Origin: OPU3-GD-OMZ sp001901525
GTDB lineage: Bacteria > Pseudomonadota > Gammaproteobacteria > Methylococcales > Methylomonadaceae
Length of the DNA: 48,990 nucleotides
NCBI GenBank assembly: GCA_963981505.1
Contig: CAXCEI010000007.1
Coordinates: 1-48,990 of the forward strand
Reading direction: 5' to 3'
The position numbers were made by a program, and so were the translations under genes. Of this stretch, positions 36,392 to 44,763 are shown piece by piece; the stretch's first letter is position 1; each line of letters begins with the position of its first letter. Below the pieces are notes generated by a model. That model had not been told where the DNA came from. It worked only from the letters and a program-made list of their open reading frames with translations, and did not search any database.

Positions 36392-37381
36392 ATGAAAACC
36401 CCAATTAATATTACAATCACCGGCGCTGCTGGCAGAATTAGTTATGCACTTATTTATCGTGTGGCAGCAGGTGAGTTGCTAGGCCCTGACCAGCCTATTA
36501 ATTTACAGTTGCTGGAAGTTTCTTCAGAAATGGCGGTGTTAAAGGGTATAGTAATGGAGTTGAACGACTGCATATTTCCTTTGCTTAATCATGTCGTTAT
36601 TACCGATCAACCTGAAGTTGCTTTTAATCAGGCTGATTATGTCTTTATGTTAGGTGCAAAGCCTCGTGTTTTAGGTATGGAACGTAAAGACTTATTGCAG
36701 GCGAATGCTGAGATTTTTGCAATACACGGTCGTGCCCTAGGCGAGGTGGCTAGTCGAGATGTTAAAGTTCTGGTGGCCGGGAATCCATCTAATACCAATG
36801 CCTTGATTGCCTTAAAGAGCGCTGAAGGTTTAGGGGCTAAGAATTTTACCGCATTGACTTATTTAGATTTTCACCGGGCGATTGGCTTATTGGCAGAGCA
36901 AGGGGGGGTACACCCGAATTTTGTGAGGGATATAGTGATTTGGGGTAATCATTCCGCTACACAATACCCTGATATCCATCATGCTCAGATTAAAGGTTCA
37001 GCTGCGTTAGATTGTGTCGAGTACAGTTGGTTTGTTGAGGAATTTATTCCGATTGTTCAGCAGCGAGGGGGCGCTATTATTGAAGCACTTGGGCATTCGA
37101 GTGTGGCTTCTGCAGCCTATGCGGCCATTTGTCAAATGAGGGATTGGATCGTTGATACAAACCCTGATAGTTGGATTAGTATGGCGGTATTATCGGACGG
37201 TAGTTATGGTATTGAGGAAGGGTTGATTTATTCTTACCCCGTTCGTGTCGTGGCGGGAGAGGCTACTATTGTTCGTGGTCTTGATATCAGTGAATTTAGT
37301 ATTGAGAAAATGAAAGAAACAGAGGCTGAGTTAAAAGAGGAGCGCGATGCGGTTAAATATCTGTTGGAAGGCGAAGGTTAG
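36392..37381 (+). CDS. mdh: Malate dehydrogenase, divergent serine-cycle copy
   Basis: The 329-residue enzyme would reduce oxaloacetate to malate, supplying malate to malate thiokinase. It aligns with the cytosolic-type MDH family: ITGAAGRISYALIYR for NAD binding, GMERKDLL, GNPSNTNALI, and catalytic Asp159, Arg162 and His187 in WGNHSATQYPD, nearly the classical numbering. The usual LDHNRA is LDFHRA here and GAAGQI is GAAGRI, so it is noticeably divergent while keeping the catalytic residues. It stands alone on the plus strand between divergent mtdA and convergent hprA, only 8 bp from the latter's stop. Confidence 0.9.
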   Translation: MKTPINITITGAAGRISYALIYRVAAGELLGPDQPINLQLLEVSSEMAVLKGIVMELNDCIFPLLNHVVITDQPEVAFNQADYVFMLGAKPRVLGMERKDLLQANAEIFAIHGRALGEVASRDVKVLVAGNPSNTNALIALKSAEGLGAKNFTALTYLDFHRAIGLLAEQGGVHPNFVRDIVIWGNHSATQYPDIHHAQIKGSAALDCVEYSWFVEEFIPIVQQRGGAIIEALGHSSVASAAYAAICQMRDWIVDTNPDSWISMAVLSDGSYGIEEGLIYSYPVRVVAGEATIVRGLDISEFSIEKMKETEAELKEERDAVKYLLEGEG

Positions 37382-37389
37382 TTTTTTAG

Positions 37390-38361
37390 TTAGCAAATAA
37401 GGTCTCTGGGGGTTTGACCAGAAAAAAAAGCTTTAATATTATCAATTACCCGAAGCCCCATTGCTCTGCGGGTTTCTTCAGTGGCACTCCCTAAATGCGG
37501 AAGTAGCGTCACATTATCAAGCGTTAAGAGCGCTGGGTCTATTGTGGGCTCATGTTCAAAAACATCTAATCCGGCACCGGCAAACCAGTTATTTTTGAGT
37601 GCTTTTACTAATGCTTTTGTGTCAATAAGGGTGCCGCGGGCGGTATTAATGAGGTGTGCGTTTGGACGCATACGCTTTAATTGTTGTTCGCCGAGTAAGT
37701 GATGGTTTTGGGGTGATCCGGGGCAGTGAATGGAAACAAAGTCTGCGGCTGCTAATACATCATCGATTGAGCCACAACAGTGTGCTTTAACGGGTTGTGT
37801 TAGATTTTCTGGTACCGGACTGGTATTGTAAAAAATAATTTTCATATTAAAGCCGAAGTGTGCTTTATAGGCGGTGGCTTGAGCAATTCGCCCAAAACCA
37901 ATAATACCCAGTGTTTTAGCCGTTACTTTTTGCCCAAGCATGTCGGTTGGGCTCCAGCCTTGCCATCGTTTTTGGCGGATTAAGCGGTCACCTTCGGCGC
38001 CGCGGCGAGCGGACATAAGTATTAACAAAATAGCGATGTCAGCGGTACAGTCCGTTAAGACATCCGGTGTGTTTGTGACGCAAATGTTTTGTTGTTGTGC
38101 GGTTTCAATGTCAATATTATTGAAGCCGACACCAAAATTCCCAATGATCTTGGTTTGAGTGGGCTTGGTCATTAAAATATCAGCAGTTAATGAGTCAGTA
38201 ACCGTCGAGAGGATGGCGTCGAAAGTCTTCAGTGCATCTTTAAGTTCTGAGGGGGTAAGCGGTTTGTCTTGGTGATTAAATGAGCAGTCAAAATCCTTTG
38301 TAAGGATTTTTTCAATATTATCAGGCCATTTACGGGTGACCAGAACCTTCGGGGGTTGCAT
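37390..38361 (-). CDS. hprA: Hydroxypyruvate reductase (D-2-hydroxyacid dehydrogenase)
   Basis: The 323-residue enzyme reduces hydroxypyruvate to D-glycerate in the serine cycle. It has the dinucleotide loop GIIGFGRIAQ (residues 152-161) and the catalytic Arg242, Glu271 and His289 (NTARGTL, DVFEHEP, LLPHLGSATEE), with spacing equal to methylotroph glycerate dehydrogenase. After the second strand Asn179 (FYNTSP) replaces the Asp that usually favours NADH, which hints at NADPH tolerance (inference). It follows sga on the same strand across a 113-bp gap containing a strong hairpin. Confidence 0.92.
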   Translation of the reverse strand: MQPPKVLVTRKWPDNIEKILTKDFDCSFNHQDKPLTPSELKDALKTFDAILSTVTDSLTADILMTKPTQTKIIGNFGVGFNNIDIETAQQQNICVTNTPDVLTDCTADIAILLILMSARRGAEGDRLIRQKRWQGWSPTDMLGQKVTAKTLGIIGFGRIAQATAYKAHFGFNMKIIFYNTSPVPENLTQPVKAHCCGSIDDVLAAADFVSIHCPGSPQNHHLLGEQQLKRMRPNAHLINTARGTLIDTKALVKALKNNWFAGAGLDVFEHEPTIDPALLTLDNVTLLPHLGSATEETRRAMGLRVIDNIKAFFSGQTPRDLIC

Positions 38362-38424
38362 CGTTAATCGCCTGTGGTAAGGTGGATAACGATCAGTCTA
38401 TCAGAAAATAATGTGCAAAGTAGT

Positions 38425-38461
38425 GCTGATAAACTGCAAGACGAGCCTCCAGTTTATCAGC
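38425..38461 (-). terminator. Strong hairpin between sga and hprA
   Basis: GCTGATAAACTG (38425-38436) and CAGTTTATCAGC (38450-38461) form a perfect 12-bp stem with a 13-nt loop, just downstream of the sga stop. The T-tract after the stem on the minus strand is poor (ACTACTTTGC). It could be a weak terminator, a processing site or an mRNA-stabilising element that sets the sga to hprA ratio. Confidence 0.45.
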
Positions 38462-38474
38462 GGACAGTAGGTTG

Positions 38475-39641
38475 TTAGCTGGCGGTAGTGCGGTAATATT
38501 CGATGGCGGCAGCAACACCACTTCCGGGTGTTATATCAAAGCCATTATCAAGTAGAGCCATTTCTACACCGGCGATGGCACCGAGCATGGAAACATCATT
38601 CATATTGCCCATATGACCAATTCTGAAAACTTTTCCGGCGACTTCGGTCAGGCCGCCTCCCAGTGATATGTTGTATTTGTGGTAGGCTGTCGCGATGACG
38701 TCGCGGGCATCTTTGTTTTCAGGAACGACAACGGCAGAAACGGTATTTGATTCGAAGCCGGGTTGTGCGCAGAGGGATAGACCCCATGCGGCAATCGCTT
38801 TTCGGGTGCCTTCTGCAAGACGGTGGTGGCGGGCAAATACGTTTTCCAGTCCTTCTTCCAGTAATAAATCTATCGATTTACGGAGGCCATGTAAGATCGG
38901 GGTAGACGGCGTGTACGGCGTGTAACCATCTTTGTTGGTGTTAATGTGGTCTTTTAGATCTAAGAAGCAGCGCGGGTACGTATTGGTATCACAGGCAGCC
39001 ATTGCTTTTTGACTGAAGGCAAGGAAAGCACCGCCAGCAGGTAGCATAAAGCCTTTTTGTGAGCCACTAATCGCTCCGTCAACGGCCCAGTCATCCATTC
39101 TGAAATCAAGACTTGCAATTGAGCTGACCCCATCAACAAATAATAAGGCCGGATGATTGGCTGCATTCATTGCCAAGCGAACACCACCGATATCAGAGGT
39201 GACGCCGGTTGATGTCTCGTTATGGGTGGCTAAAACAGCCTTAATTTGATGGCCATTGTCTTCTTTCAGGCGGGTTTCTAAAGCATCAAGCGGGATGCCT
39301 TGACCCCACTCAACTTCGTGGCATTCGACTTCAAACCCTAAGCGATTCGCCATGTCCATCCAAAGGTGAGCGAATTGTCCAAATCGGTAAATAAGAACTT
39401 TGTCGCCTGGGTTTAAGGTGTTCGTAAGGGCAATTTCCCAACCCGCAGTGCCGGTAGCGGGAAAGATGAATGCTTGACCTTGTTCGGTTTTAAAGATTTT
39501 CTTGAGGTCTTGCAGCAGTGGCTTAAGGAGTTCAGGGAAAGTCGGTGACCTATGGTCTTCCATATCGACCCGCATGGCATTGCTGACTTCAGTTGGAACG
39601 TTTGTAGGACCTGGGATGTAAAGATGATTTCGACCTGCCAT
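38475..39641 (-). CDS. sgaA: Serine-glyoxylate aminotransferase
   Basis: This PLP enzyme moves the amino group of serine to glyoxylate, producing hydroxypyruvate and regenerating glycine for GlyA. The 388-residue class-V aminotransferase starts with HLYIPGPTNVP and has the Schiff-base Lys196 in SGSQKGFMLPAGG and the VDGVSSIASLDFRMDDW segment. It is the first gene of the minus-strand pair sga-hprA and is divergent from mcl. Alanine-glyoxylate activity is a family alternative, but the neighbours favour the serine-cycle role. Confidence 0.95.
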   Translation of the reverse strand: MAGRNHLYIPGPTNVPTEVSNAMRVDMEDHRSPTFPELLKPLLQDLKKIFKTEQGQAFIFPATGTAGWEIALTNTLNPGDKVLIYRFGQFAHLWMDMANRLGFEVECHEVEWGQGIPLDALETRLKEDNGHQIKAVLATHNETSTGVTSDIGGVRLAMNAANHPALLFVDGVSSIASLDFRMDDWAVDGAISGSQKGFMLPAGGAFLAFSQKAMAACDTNTYPRCFLDLKDHINTNKDGYTPYTPSTPILHGLRKSIDLLLEEGLENVFARHHRLAEGTRKAIAAWGLSLCAQPGFESNTVSAVVVPENKDARDVIATAYHKYNISLGGGLTEVAGKVFRIGHMGNMNDVSMLGAIAGVEMALLDNGFDITPGSGVAAAIEYYRTTAS

Positions 39642-39872
39642 GGGTTACCTCTTAAATAATATTAGTAGTGTAAAAAATGATTTAATCAGCCTTAACTTAT
39701 CAAATCAATAGAAAACCGATTATTTTCCCATATAACTTGTATAACAGCAATGATGATCTGAAATAGTGTTGTTTTTTAAGGCTTAAATGTAATTATTTTT
39801 TGCGAATATTAGAGAGGGGGTATGGCAATAAAGACTGCTGGAATATATAATGATGGGTTGCTTTTAGTTGCT

Positions 39873-39902
39873 TTGAAGTCTAGGTGGAGTGGCTAAGATA
39901 AT
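39873..39902 (+). promoter_or_regulatory. mcl: Candidate sigma-70 promoter for mcl-mtkA-mtkB
   Basis: TTGAAG (39873-39878) and GATAAT (39897-39902) are separated by 18 nt, with four and five of six consensus matches. Transcription would begin about 28 nt before the mcl ATG. The 295-bp gap 39642-39936 is shared with divergent sga. It also contains the direct repeat TATAAC-TTG-TATAAC (39731-39745) and otherwise no gene that I can firmly support. Confidence 0.45.
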
Positions 39903-39936
39903 CTGATTGTAATTTTTAGAGGTTTGGGTATTTATT

Positions 39937-40887
39937 ATGAGTTATACATTGTATGAACCATCAGTACAACGAGTGCAACGTTGTGAGTTGGCTGTGCCAG
40001 GGTCAAGTCCGGAGATGTTTGAAAAAGCATTGTTAAGTGGTGTTGACTTTGTTTTTCTGGATTTAGAAGATGCGGTCGCCCCGGATGATAAGTTACAAGC
40101 ACGTAAAAATGTAATTGAAGCGATTAATGATTTGGATTGGGCTGGGCATGGTATTGCTGTTTCTGTTCGGATTAATGGTTTAGATACTCAGTATATGGTT
40201 CGGGATGTTGTTGATTTGGTAGAACAGGCCGGTCATAAATTGGATACCATATTGATTCCTAAGGTAGGCGTTTATGCTGACGTTTACATGGTGGAAGCGA
40301 TGTTGAGTCAATTGGAGGTTCAAGAGGGGTTAACGCACAAAATAGGGATTGAATGTTTGATTGAGACCGCCTTGGGAATGGCAAATGTTGAAGATATCGC
40401 GCGCAATGGTGCGACCGGCAGATTAGAGGCGCTACATTTTGGGGTTGCTGATTATGCGGCCAGTAATCGCGCTAGAACTACAAATATTGGTGGGTTAAAC
40501 CCAGACTATCCGGGGGATCAGTGGCATTCGGCTATTAGCCGAATGACTGTTGCGTGCAGAGCTTATGGGTTACGGCCTGTTGATGGTCCCTTTGGCGATA
40601 TTAAGGACCCTGACGGTTATATTGCTGCAGCTAAACGAGCTGCTGCCTTGGGTTGTGAAGGGAAATGGGCTATACATCCCTCACAAATCGCATTAGCAAA
40701 TGAGGTGTTTACCCCACCGCCGGCAGAAGTAGATAAAGCCAAACGGATTCTGGTGGCGCTTAAAGAAGCCGCGGAACAAGGTAAAGGTGCTGCGGCACTG
40801 GATGGGCGATTGATCGATGCCGCATCAGAAAGAATGGCATCTAATGTTGTTAAGACTGCTGAAGCGATTGCGTTAAAGACTAAATAA
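39937..40887 (+). CDS. mcl: Malyl-CoA lyase
   Basis: Mcl cleaves L-malyl-CoA to acetyl-CoA and glyoxylate, the output step of the serine cycle. The 316-residue CitE-family TIM-barrel protein shows RCELAVPGSSPEMFEKA, the metal/substrate motif FLDLEDAVAPDDK, SVRINGLDTQY, IECLIETALGMANVE and WAIHPSQIALAN. It lies 29 nt before mtkA, and the pairing with malate thiokinase separates it from the citrate lyase beta subunit. Confidence 0.95.
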   Translation: MSYTLYEPSVQRVQRCELAVPGSSPEMFEKALLSGVDFVFLDLEDAVAPDDKLQARKNVIEAINDLDWAGHGIAVSVRINGLDTQYMVRDVVDLVEQAGHKLDTILIPKVGVYADVYMVEAMLSQLEVQEGLTHKIGIECLIETALGMANVEDIARNGATGRLEALHFGVADYAASNRARTTNIGGLNPDYPGDQWHSAISRMTVACRAYGLRPVDGPFGDIKDPDGYIAAAKRAAALGCEGKWAIHPSQIALANEVFTPPPAEVDKAKRILVALKEAAEQGKGAAALDGRLIDAASERMASNVVKTAEAIALKTK

Positions 40888-40916
40888 ACGGGACTGAATA
40901 ATTAGGGGGAAGGCAC

Positions 40917-42104
40917 TTGGATATTCATGAGTATCAGGCTAAAAATATTTTAGCGGGTTATGGCGTTAAAATCGCCGAAGGTGGGCTTGCTTATAGCCCT
41001 GAGCAAGCGACACAGCGCGCCAGAGATATTGGCGGAAATGTCTGGGCGGTAAAAGCACAGATCCATTCCGGTGCACGCGGTAAAGCAGGTGCTATTAAGA
41101 TTTGTAAAACGCCGGATGAAGTTTTTACGGCTGCAGATGAGTTATTAGGTAAAAACATTGTGACTCATCAGACAGGGCCGCAGGGTAAAGTCTGTTCTCG
41201 CCTCTATATTGAAGCCGGAACCGATATTGTTCGAGAGTTATATTTGAGTTTCTTAATAGATAGAGAGCATGAGCGCATTGTGATGATTGGCTCATCAGAA
41301 GGCGGCATGGATGTTGAGGAAATGGCTGAAAGTGACCCGGAGGCCATTATAAAAATTTATATTGAACCGGCGATTGGTCTTCAGGATTTTCAGGCAAGAG
41401 CTATGGCTTTTTCTTTAGGACTCCCTGCCGGCATGTTAAGCCAGGCGGTAAAGTTGATCGAAGGCTGTTACCGGGCATTGCGAGATACCGATGCGAGTAT
41501 GTTAGAGGTTAATCCGTTGGTTGTTAACGGTCATGATGAACTCATTGCACTGGATGCCAAAATGGACTTTGATGATAACGCCTTGTTCCGGCGTCAGAAC
41601 ATCTCAGAGTTGCGGGATAAGTCACAGGAAGATGCACGGGAAATGGCTGCGGCGGATAGAGGCTTGAGTTATGTTGGTTTAGACGGTGATATTGGCTGTA
41701 TGATCAATGGCGCTGGGTTAGCGATGGCAACGATGGATATGATTAAATTGGCGGGTGGGGAACCGGCTAATTTTCTTGATGTTGGCGGCGGCGCGTCACC
41801 GGAAAGAACAGAAAAAGCATTCCGATTGGTGTTGGCTGATGACAATGTCAAAGTGATGTTGGTTAATATTTTTGCAGGTATTAATCGCTGTGATTGGATT
41901 GCTGAGGGAGTCGTTCAGGCAGTCAAGAAAATTGACTTGCATATGCCTTTGATTGTGCGCTTATCCGGAACCCATGTTGAGGAGGGTAGAGAAATTATTG
42001 CAAAAAGTGGTCTCCCTATAATTATGGCAGAAACACTGGCTGATGCCGCTGAAAAGGCAGTAGTAGCACGAAATGAAATTGTAGCGACGGCACAAGGGGA
42101 ATAG
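40917..42104 (+). CDS. mtkA: Malate thiokinase (malate-CoA ligase) beta subunit
   Basis: MtkA and MtkB activate malate with CoA and ATP to malyl-CoA. The 395-residue ATP-grasp subunit resembles SucC, starting DIHEYQAKNILAGYGVK and containing KAQIHSGARGKAGAIK, LEVNPLVVNGHDELIALDAK (in parts) and FLDVGGGASPERTEKAF. The start is TTG at 40917, chosen for the strong AGGGGGAAGG upstream and the conserved N-terminus; no ATG or GTG fits. Position between mcl and mtkB favours malate over succinate as substrate. Confidence 0.95.
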   Translation: MDIHEYQAKNILAGYGVKIAEGGLAYSPEQATQRARDIGGNVWAVKAQIHSGARGKAGAIKICKTPDEVFTAADELLGKNIVTHQTGPQGKVCSRLYIEAGTDIVRELYLSFLIDREHERIVMIGSSEGGMDVEEMAESDPEAIIKIYIEPAIGLQDFQARAMAFSLGLPAGMLSQAVKLIEGCYRALRDTDASMLEVNPLVVNGHDELIALDAKMDFDDNALFRRQNISELRDKSQEDAREMAAADRGLSYVGLDGDIGCMINGAGLAMATMDMIKLAGGEPANFLDVGGGASPERTEKAFRLVLADDNVKVMLVNIFAGINRCDWIAEGVVQAVKKIDLHMPLIVRLSGTHVEEGREIIAKSGLPIIMAETLADAAEKAVVARNEIVATAQGE

Positions 42105-42107
42105 ACG

Positions 42108-42995
42108 ATGGCAATTCTAATTAATGAAAGAACGCCCATTGTTGTTCAAGGGTTTACCGGTAAAATTGGTACATTTCATGCTCAAGATATGATCAATTAT
42201 GGGTCAAACGTTGTGGGTGGAATAACCCCGGGTAAAGGCGGTGTTCAGCATTTAGGTCGTCCGGTCTTTAATACCGTGAAGGAGTCTGTCGAACAACTAG
42301 GTGCTGAAGCCAGTATTGTTTTTGTACCGCCTGCTTTTGCCGCTGATTCGATTATGGAAGCAGCAGAAGCCGGTATTAAGTATTGTGTGGCTATTACCGA
42401 TGGTATACCCACGCAAGATATGATGAAGGTCAAAAATTATTTAAAGCATTTTCCGGAAGATGAACGCATGGTCCTTACCGGACCAAATTGTGCCGGTACA
42501 ATCAGTCCTGGGCAATCTATGCTGGGTATTATGCCCGGTCATATTTATATTCCCGGAGACGTTGGTGTTGTGGGTCGGTCAGGGACGCTCGGTTATGAAG
42601 CAGCCGATCAAATGAAGGCCTTGGGCATTGGTATTTCAACATCGGTTGGTATCGGTGGTGATCCTATCAATGGTAGTTCGCACCGTAAAATTTTAGAAAA
42701 GTTTGAACAAGATCCGGAGACGAAAGTTGTTCTTATGATTGGTGAGATTGGCGGCCCTCAAGAAATTGAAGCCGGTATTTTCGCCAAGGAACAGATGACT
42801 AAGCCGGTTGTAGCGTATATTGCTGGTTTGACAGCACCCAAAGGTCGCCGAATGGGACATGCAGGGGCGATTATTTCATCAACGGGTGAAAGTGCCAGTG
42901 AAAAAGTAGAGCAACTCCTTGATATGGGCGTCACCATTGCTCCCACACCCTCGGCAATGGGTGAGACGGTTGCAAAGGTTATTGCTAACCTTTAG
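42108..42995 (+). CDS. mtkB: Malate thiokinase (malate-CoA ligase) alpha subunit
   Basis: The 295-residue SucD-like subunit binds CoA and carries the phospho-histidine. Visible are the CoA-fold start INERTPIVVQGFTGKIGTFH, GGITPGKGG, GPNCAGTISPG and the active His251 in MGHAGAIISS. It begins 3 nt after the mtkA stop, so the two subunits are coupled. It closes the C1 island, and recA follows after 128 bp. Confidence 0.95.
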   Translation: MAILINERTPIVVQGFTGKIGTFHAQDMINYGSNVVGGITPGKGGVQHLGRPVFNTVKESVEQLGAEASIVFVPPAFAADSIMEAAEAGIKYCVAITDGIPTQDMMKVKNYLKHFPEDERMVLTGPNCAGTISPGQSMLGIMPGHIYIPGDVGVVGRSGTLGYEAADQMKALGIGISTSVGIGGDPINGSSHRKILEKFEQDPETKVVLMIGEIGGPQEIEAGIFAKEQMTKPVVAYIAGLTAPKGRRMGHAGAIISSTGESASEKVEQLLDMGVTIAPTPSAMGETVAKVIANL

Positions 42996-43029
42996 TCAAG
43001 TGTTAAAAAAGTGCTTTTATATCGCATGG

Positions 43030-43053
43030 TATAGCCGAGATTAGGCTATATTT
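43030..43053 (+). terminator. Weak terminator-like hairpin after mtkB
   Basis: TATAGCC (43030-43036) pairs with GGCTATA (43044-43050) around a 7-nt loop and is followed by TTTATC. The stem is short and the T-run is only three, so it may end the mcl-mtkAB transcript only partly. Confidence 0.35.
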
Positions 43054-43093
43054 ATCGATAAGTGACCGGTGCGCTATTATCCCAGTCACCGGT
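43052..43093 (+). promoter_or_regulatory. recA: Candidate recA promoter straddled by an ACCGGTG inverted repeat
   Basis: TTATCG (43052-43057) and TATTAT (43075-43080) are separated by 17 nt. The arms ACCGGTG (43065-43071) and CACCGGT (43087-43093) lie on either side of the -10 box, an arrangement suited to a repressor operator. The same segment allows an alternative GTGAC/GTCAC pairing. No CTG-N10-CAG LexA box is present in 42996-43123. Confidence 0.35.
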
Positions 43094-43123
43094 GGTTAGT
43101 CGAGTTAAAAAAAGGGGCAGTAA

Positions 43124-44140
43124 ATGGATGACAATAAAAAGAAAGCGTTAGATGTTGCATTAATGCAGATAGAGAAACAATTTGGCAAAGGATCAGTCAT
43201 GCGAATGGGTGATTCGCCCGCCTCTAGAGATATTGATACAGTGCCCACGGGGTCTTTATCCTTGGATATTGCTTTAGGATGTGGTGGCCTGCCACGTGGA
43301 CGGGTTGTTGAAATTTATGGTCCTGAATCTTCCGGTAAAACAACGATGACTCTGGAAGTCATTGCGCAAATGCAAAAGTTGGGTGGATCTGCAGCTTTTA
43401 TTGACGCTGAGCATGCTTTGGATCCCCTTTATGCGGAAAAAATTGGTGTTAATGTTGATGAATTATTAGTCTCCCAACCCGATACCGGAGAGCAGGCCTT
43501 AGAAATTACGGATATGCTGGTCCGCTCTGGTGCTGTCGACATGGTGGTTATCGATTCTGTTGCGGCATTAACACCGAAGGCAGAGATTGAAGGTGACATG
43601 GGTGATTCGCATATGGGTCTTCAGGCTCGGTTAATGTCTCAAGCATTGAGAAAGTTAACGGCCAACATTAAACGATCGAACACCCTGGTTATTTTTATTA
43701 ACCAAATTCGTATGAAAATTGGTGTTATGTTTGGTAATCCTGAGACCACGACCGGCGGTAATGCTTTAAAGTTTTATGCTTCTGTGCGCTTAGATATTCG
43801 TCGCATTGGCGCCATAAAAAAAGGCGATGAAATAGTGGGTAATGATACGCGGGTCAAGGTTGTTAAAAATAAAGTTGCACCCCCATTTAAGCAAGCAGAG
43901 TTTGAAATATTATATGGTCAGGGCGTATCCTTTTTAGGCGAGCTGATTGATTTAGGTGTGAAATATGGATTCGTGGGTAAAGCGGGGTCATGGTATAGCT
44001 GTAATGGTAAAAAAATTGGCCAGGGTAAAGAAAATGCACGTGCTTATTTAAAAGAGAATGTGGCCGTTGCCATGGAATTAGAGCAGAAGATCAGAGCGGA
44101 AGCCTTTGGCATTAAAGAAGACGTTACAGAGTCAAGTTGA
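43124..44140 (+). CDS. recA: Recombinase RecA
   Basis: RecA forms filaments on single-stranded DNA, drives homologous recombination and promotes LexA self-cleavage. The 338-residue length is normal. The Walker A loop GPESSGKTT spans about residues 66-74, and FIDAEHALDP, MVVIDSVAAL, INQIRMKIGVMFGNPETTTG and the C-terminal acidic tail are standard. It begins the conserved recA-recX-alaS-lysC-csrA-tRNA-Ser order; recX follows closely. Confidence 0.98.
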   Translation: MDDNKKKALDVALMQIEKQFGKGSVMRMGDSPASRDIDTVPTGSLSLDIALGCGGLPRGRVVEIYGPESSGKTTMTLEVIAQMQKLGGSAAFIDAEHALDPLYAEKIGVNVDELLVSQPDTGEQALEITDMLVRSGAVDMVVIDSVAALTPKAEIEGDMGDSHMGLQARLMSQALRKLTANIKRSNTLVIFINQIRMKIGVMFGNPETTTGGNALKFYASVRLDIRRIGAIKKGDEIVGNDTRVKVVKNKVAPPFKQAEFEILYGQGVSFLGELIDLGVKYGFVGKAGSWYSCNGKKIGQGKENARAYLKENVAVAMELEQKIRAEAFGIKEDVTESS

Positions 44141-44178
44141 TGCGCTTTTACTGAGTTTACGAGTAGGGATTGGTCAGT

Positions 44179-44640
44179 ATGCTTAACGCAGATGATCAAC
44201 TGGAAATTAAACGGTTTTGTTTTCAGTATTTAGCGCGGCGTGAGCATAGTCAGTTAGAATTACGTCAGAAACTATCTCGTAAAGGCTTTGAAGGCTTACA
44301 CATAAGCGCGGTTTTAGATGACTTAATCATGAATGATTGGCAAAGTGACCAACGCTTTGCAGAAAGTTTTTTTAGGCAATGTTTAGCGAGAGGGCTGGGT
44401 CCTTTACGAATTGCGTATGAGTTAAGGCAGCGCGGTATTACTGATGAACAAACAGTAATGGATGAGGGTCAAGTTGATTGGGAAAAACAGTTAGCAGGTG
44501 TTTATCAAAAGAAATTTGGCGATAACATTTTTTTAACGGCTCGGGAATGGGTAAAAAGATTACGTTTTTTGCAGTACCGAGGTTTTAGTTCAGAGATGAT
44601 TCAGGGCTTGTCTAAAGGTTTAGGTCTAGTAATTAAATGA
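44179..44640 (+). CDS. recX: Regulatory protein RecX
   Basis: RecX binds RecA filaments and limits their extension and activity. The product is 153 residues of repeated three-helix units typical of the family (YLARREHSQLELRQKLSRKGF, in parts; LIMNDWQSDQRFAESFFRQ; GLGPLRIAYELRQRGI). I choose the ATG at 44179 because AGGG lies about 10 nt upstream. The in-frame TTG at 44170 is too close to that site. It is 38 nt after recA. Confidence 0.92.
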   Translation: MLNADDQLEIKRFCFQYLARREHSQLELRQKLSRKGFEGLHISAVLDDLIMNDWQSDQRFAESFFRQCLARGLGPLRIAYELRQRGITDEQTVMDEGQVDWEKQLAGVYQKKFGDNIFLTAREWVKRLRFLQYRGFSSEMIQGLSKGLGLVIK

Positions 44641-44763
44641 TCTTTTCTGGGTAGTGGTTGAGTCTGGTTGGGTGTGTGAGAACAGTCATTATCGGTAGTA
44701 ACCGGTGGTAATTTGAATAGAGAAAATTTTTATTTTTCAATTAGATAAAAGTATTTTGAGCTT

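Noticed and set aside
40917..42995. Succinyl-CoA synthetase (sucC-sucD)
   Set aside because: The subunits belong to the same superfamily, but direct linkage to malyl-CoA lyase and the serine-cycle genes favours malate thiokinase.
43065..43093. Intrinsic terminator before recA
   Set aside because: The stem is 7 bp with a 15-nt loop and no following T-run; an operator-like reading fits its position better.
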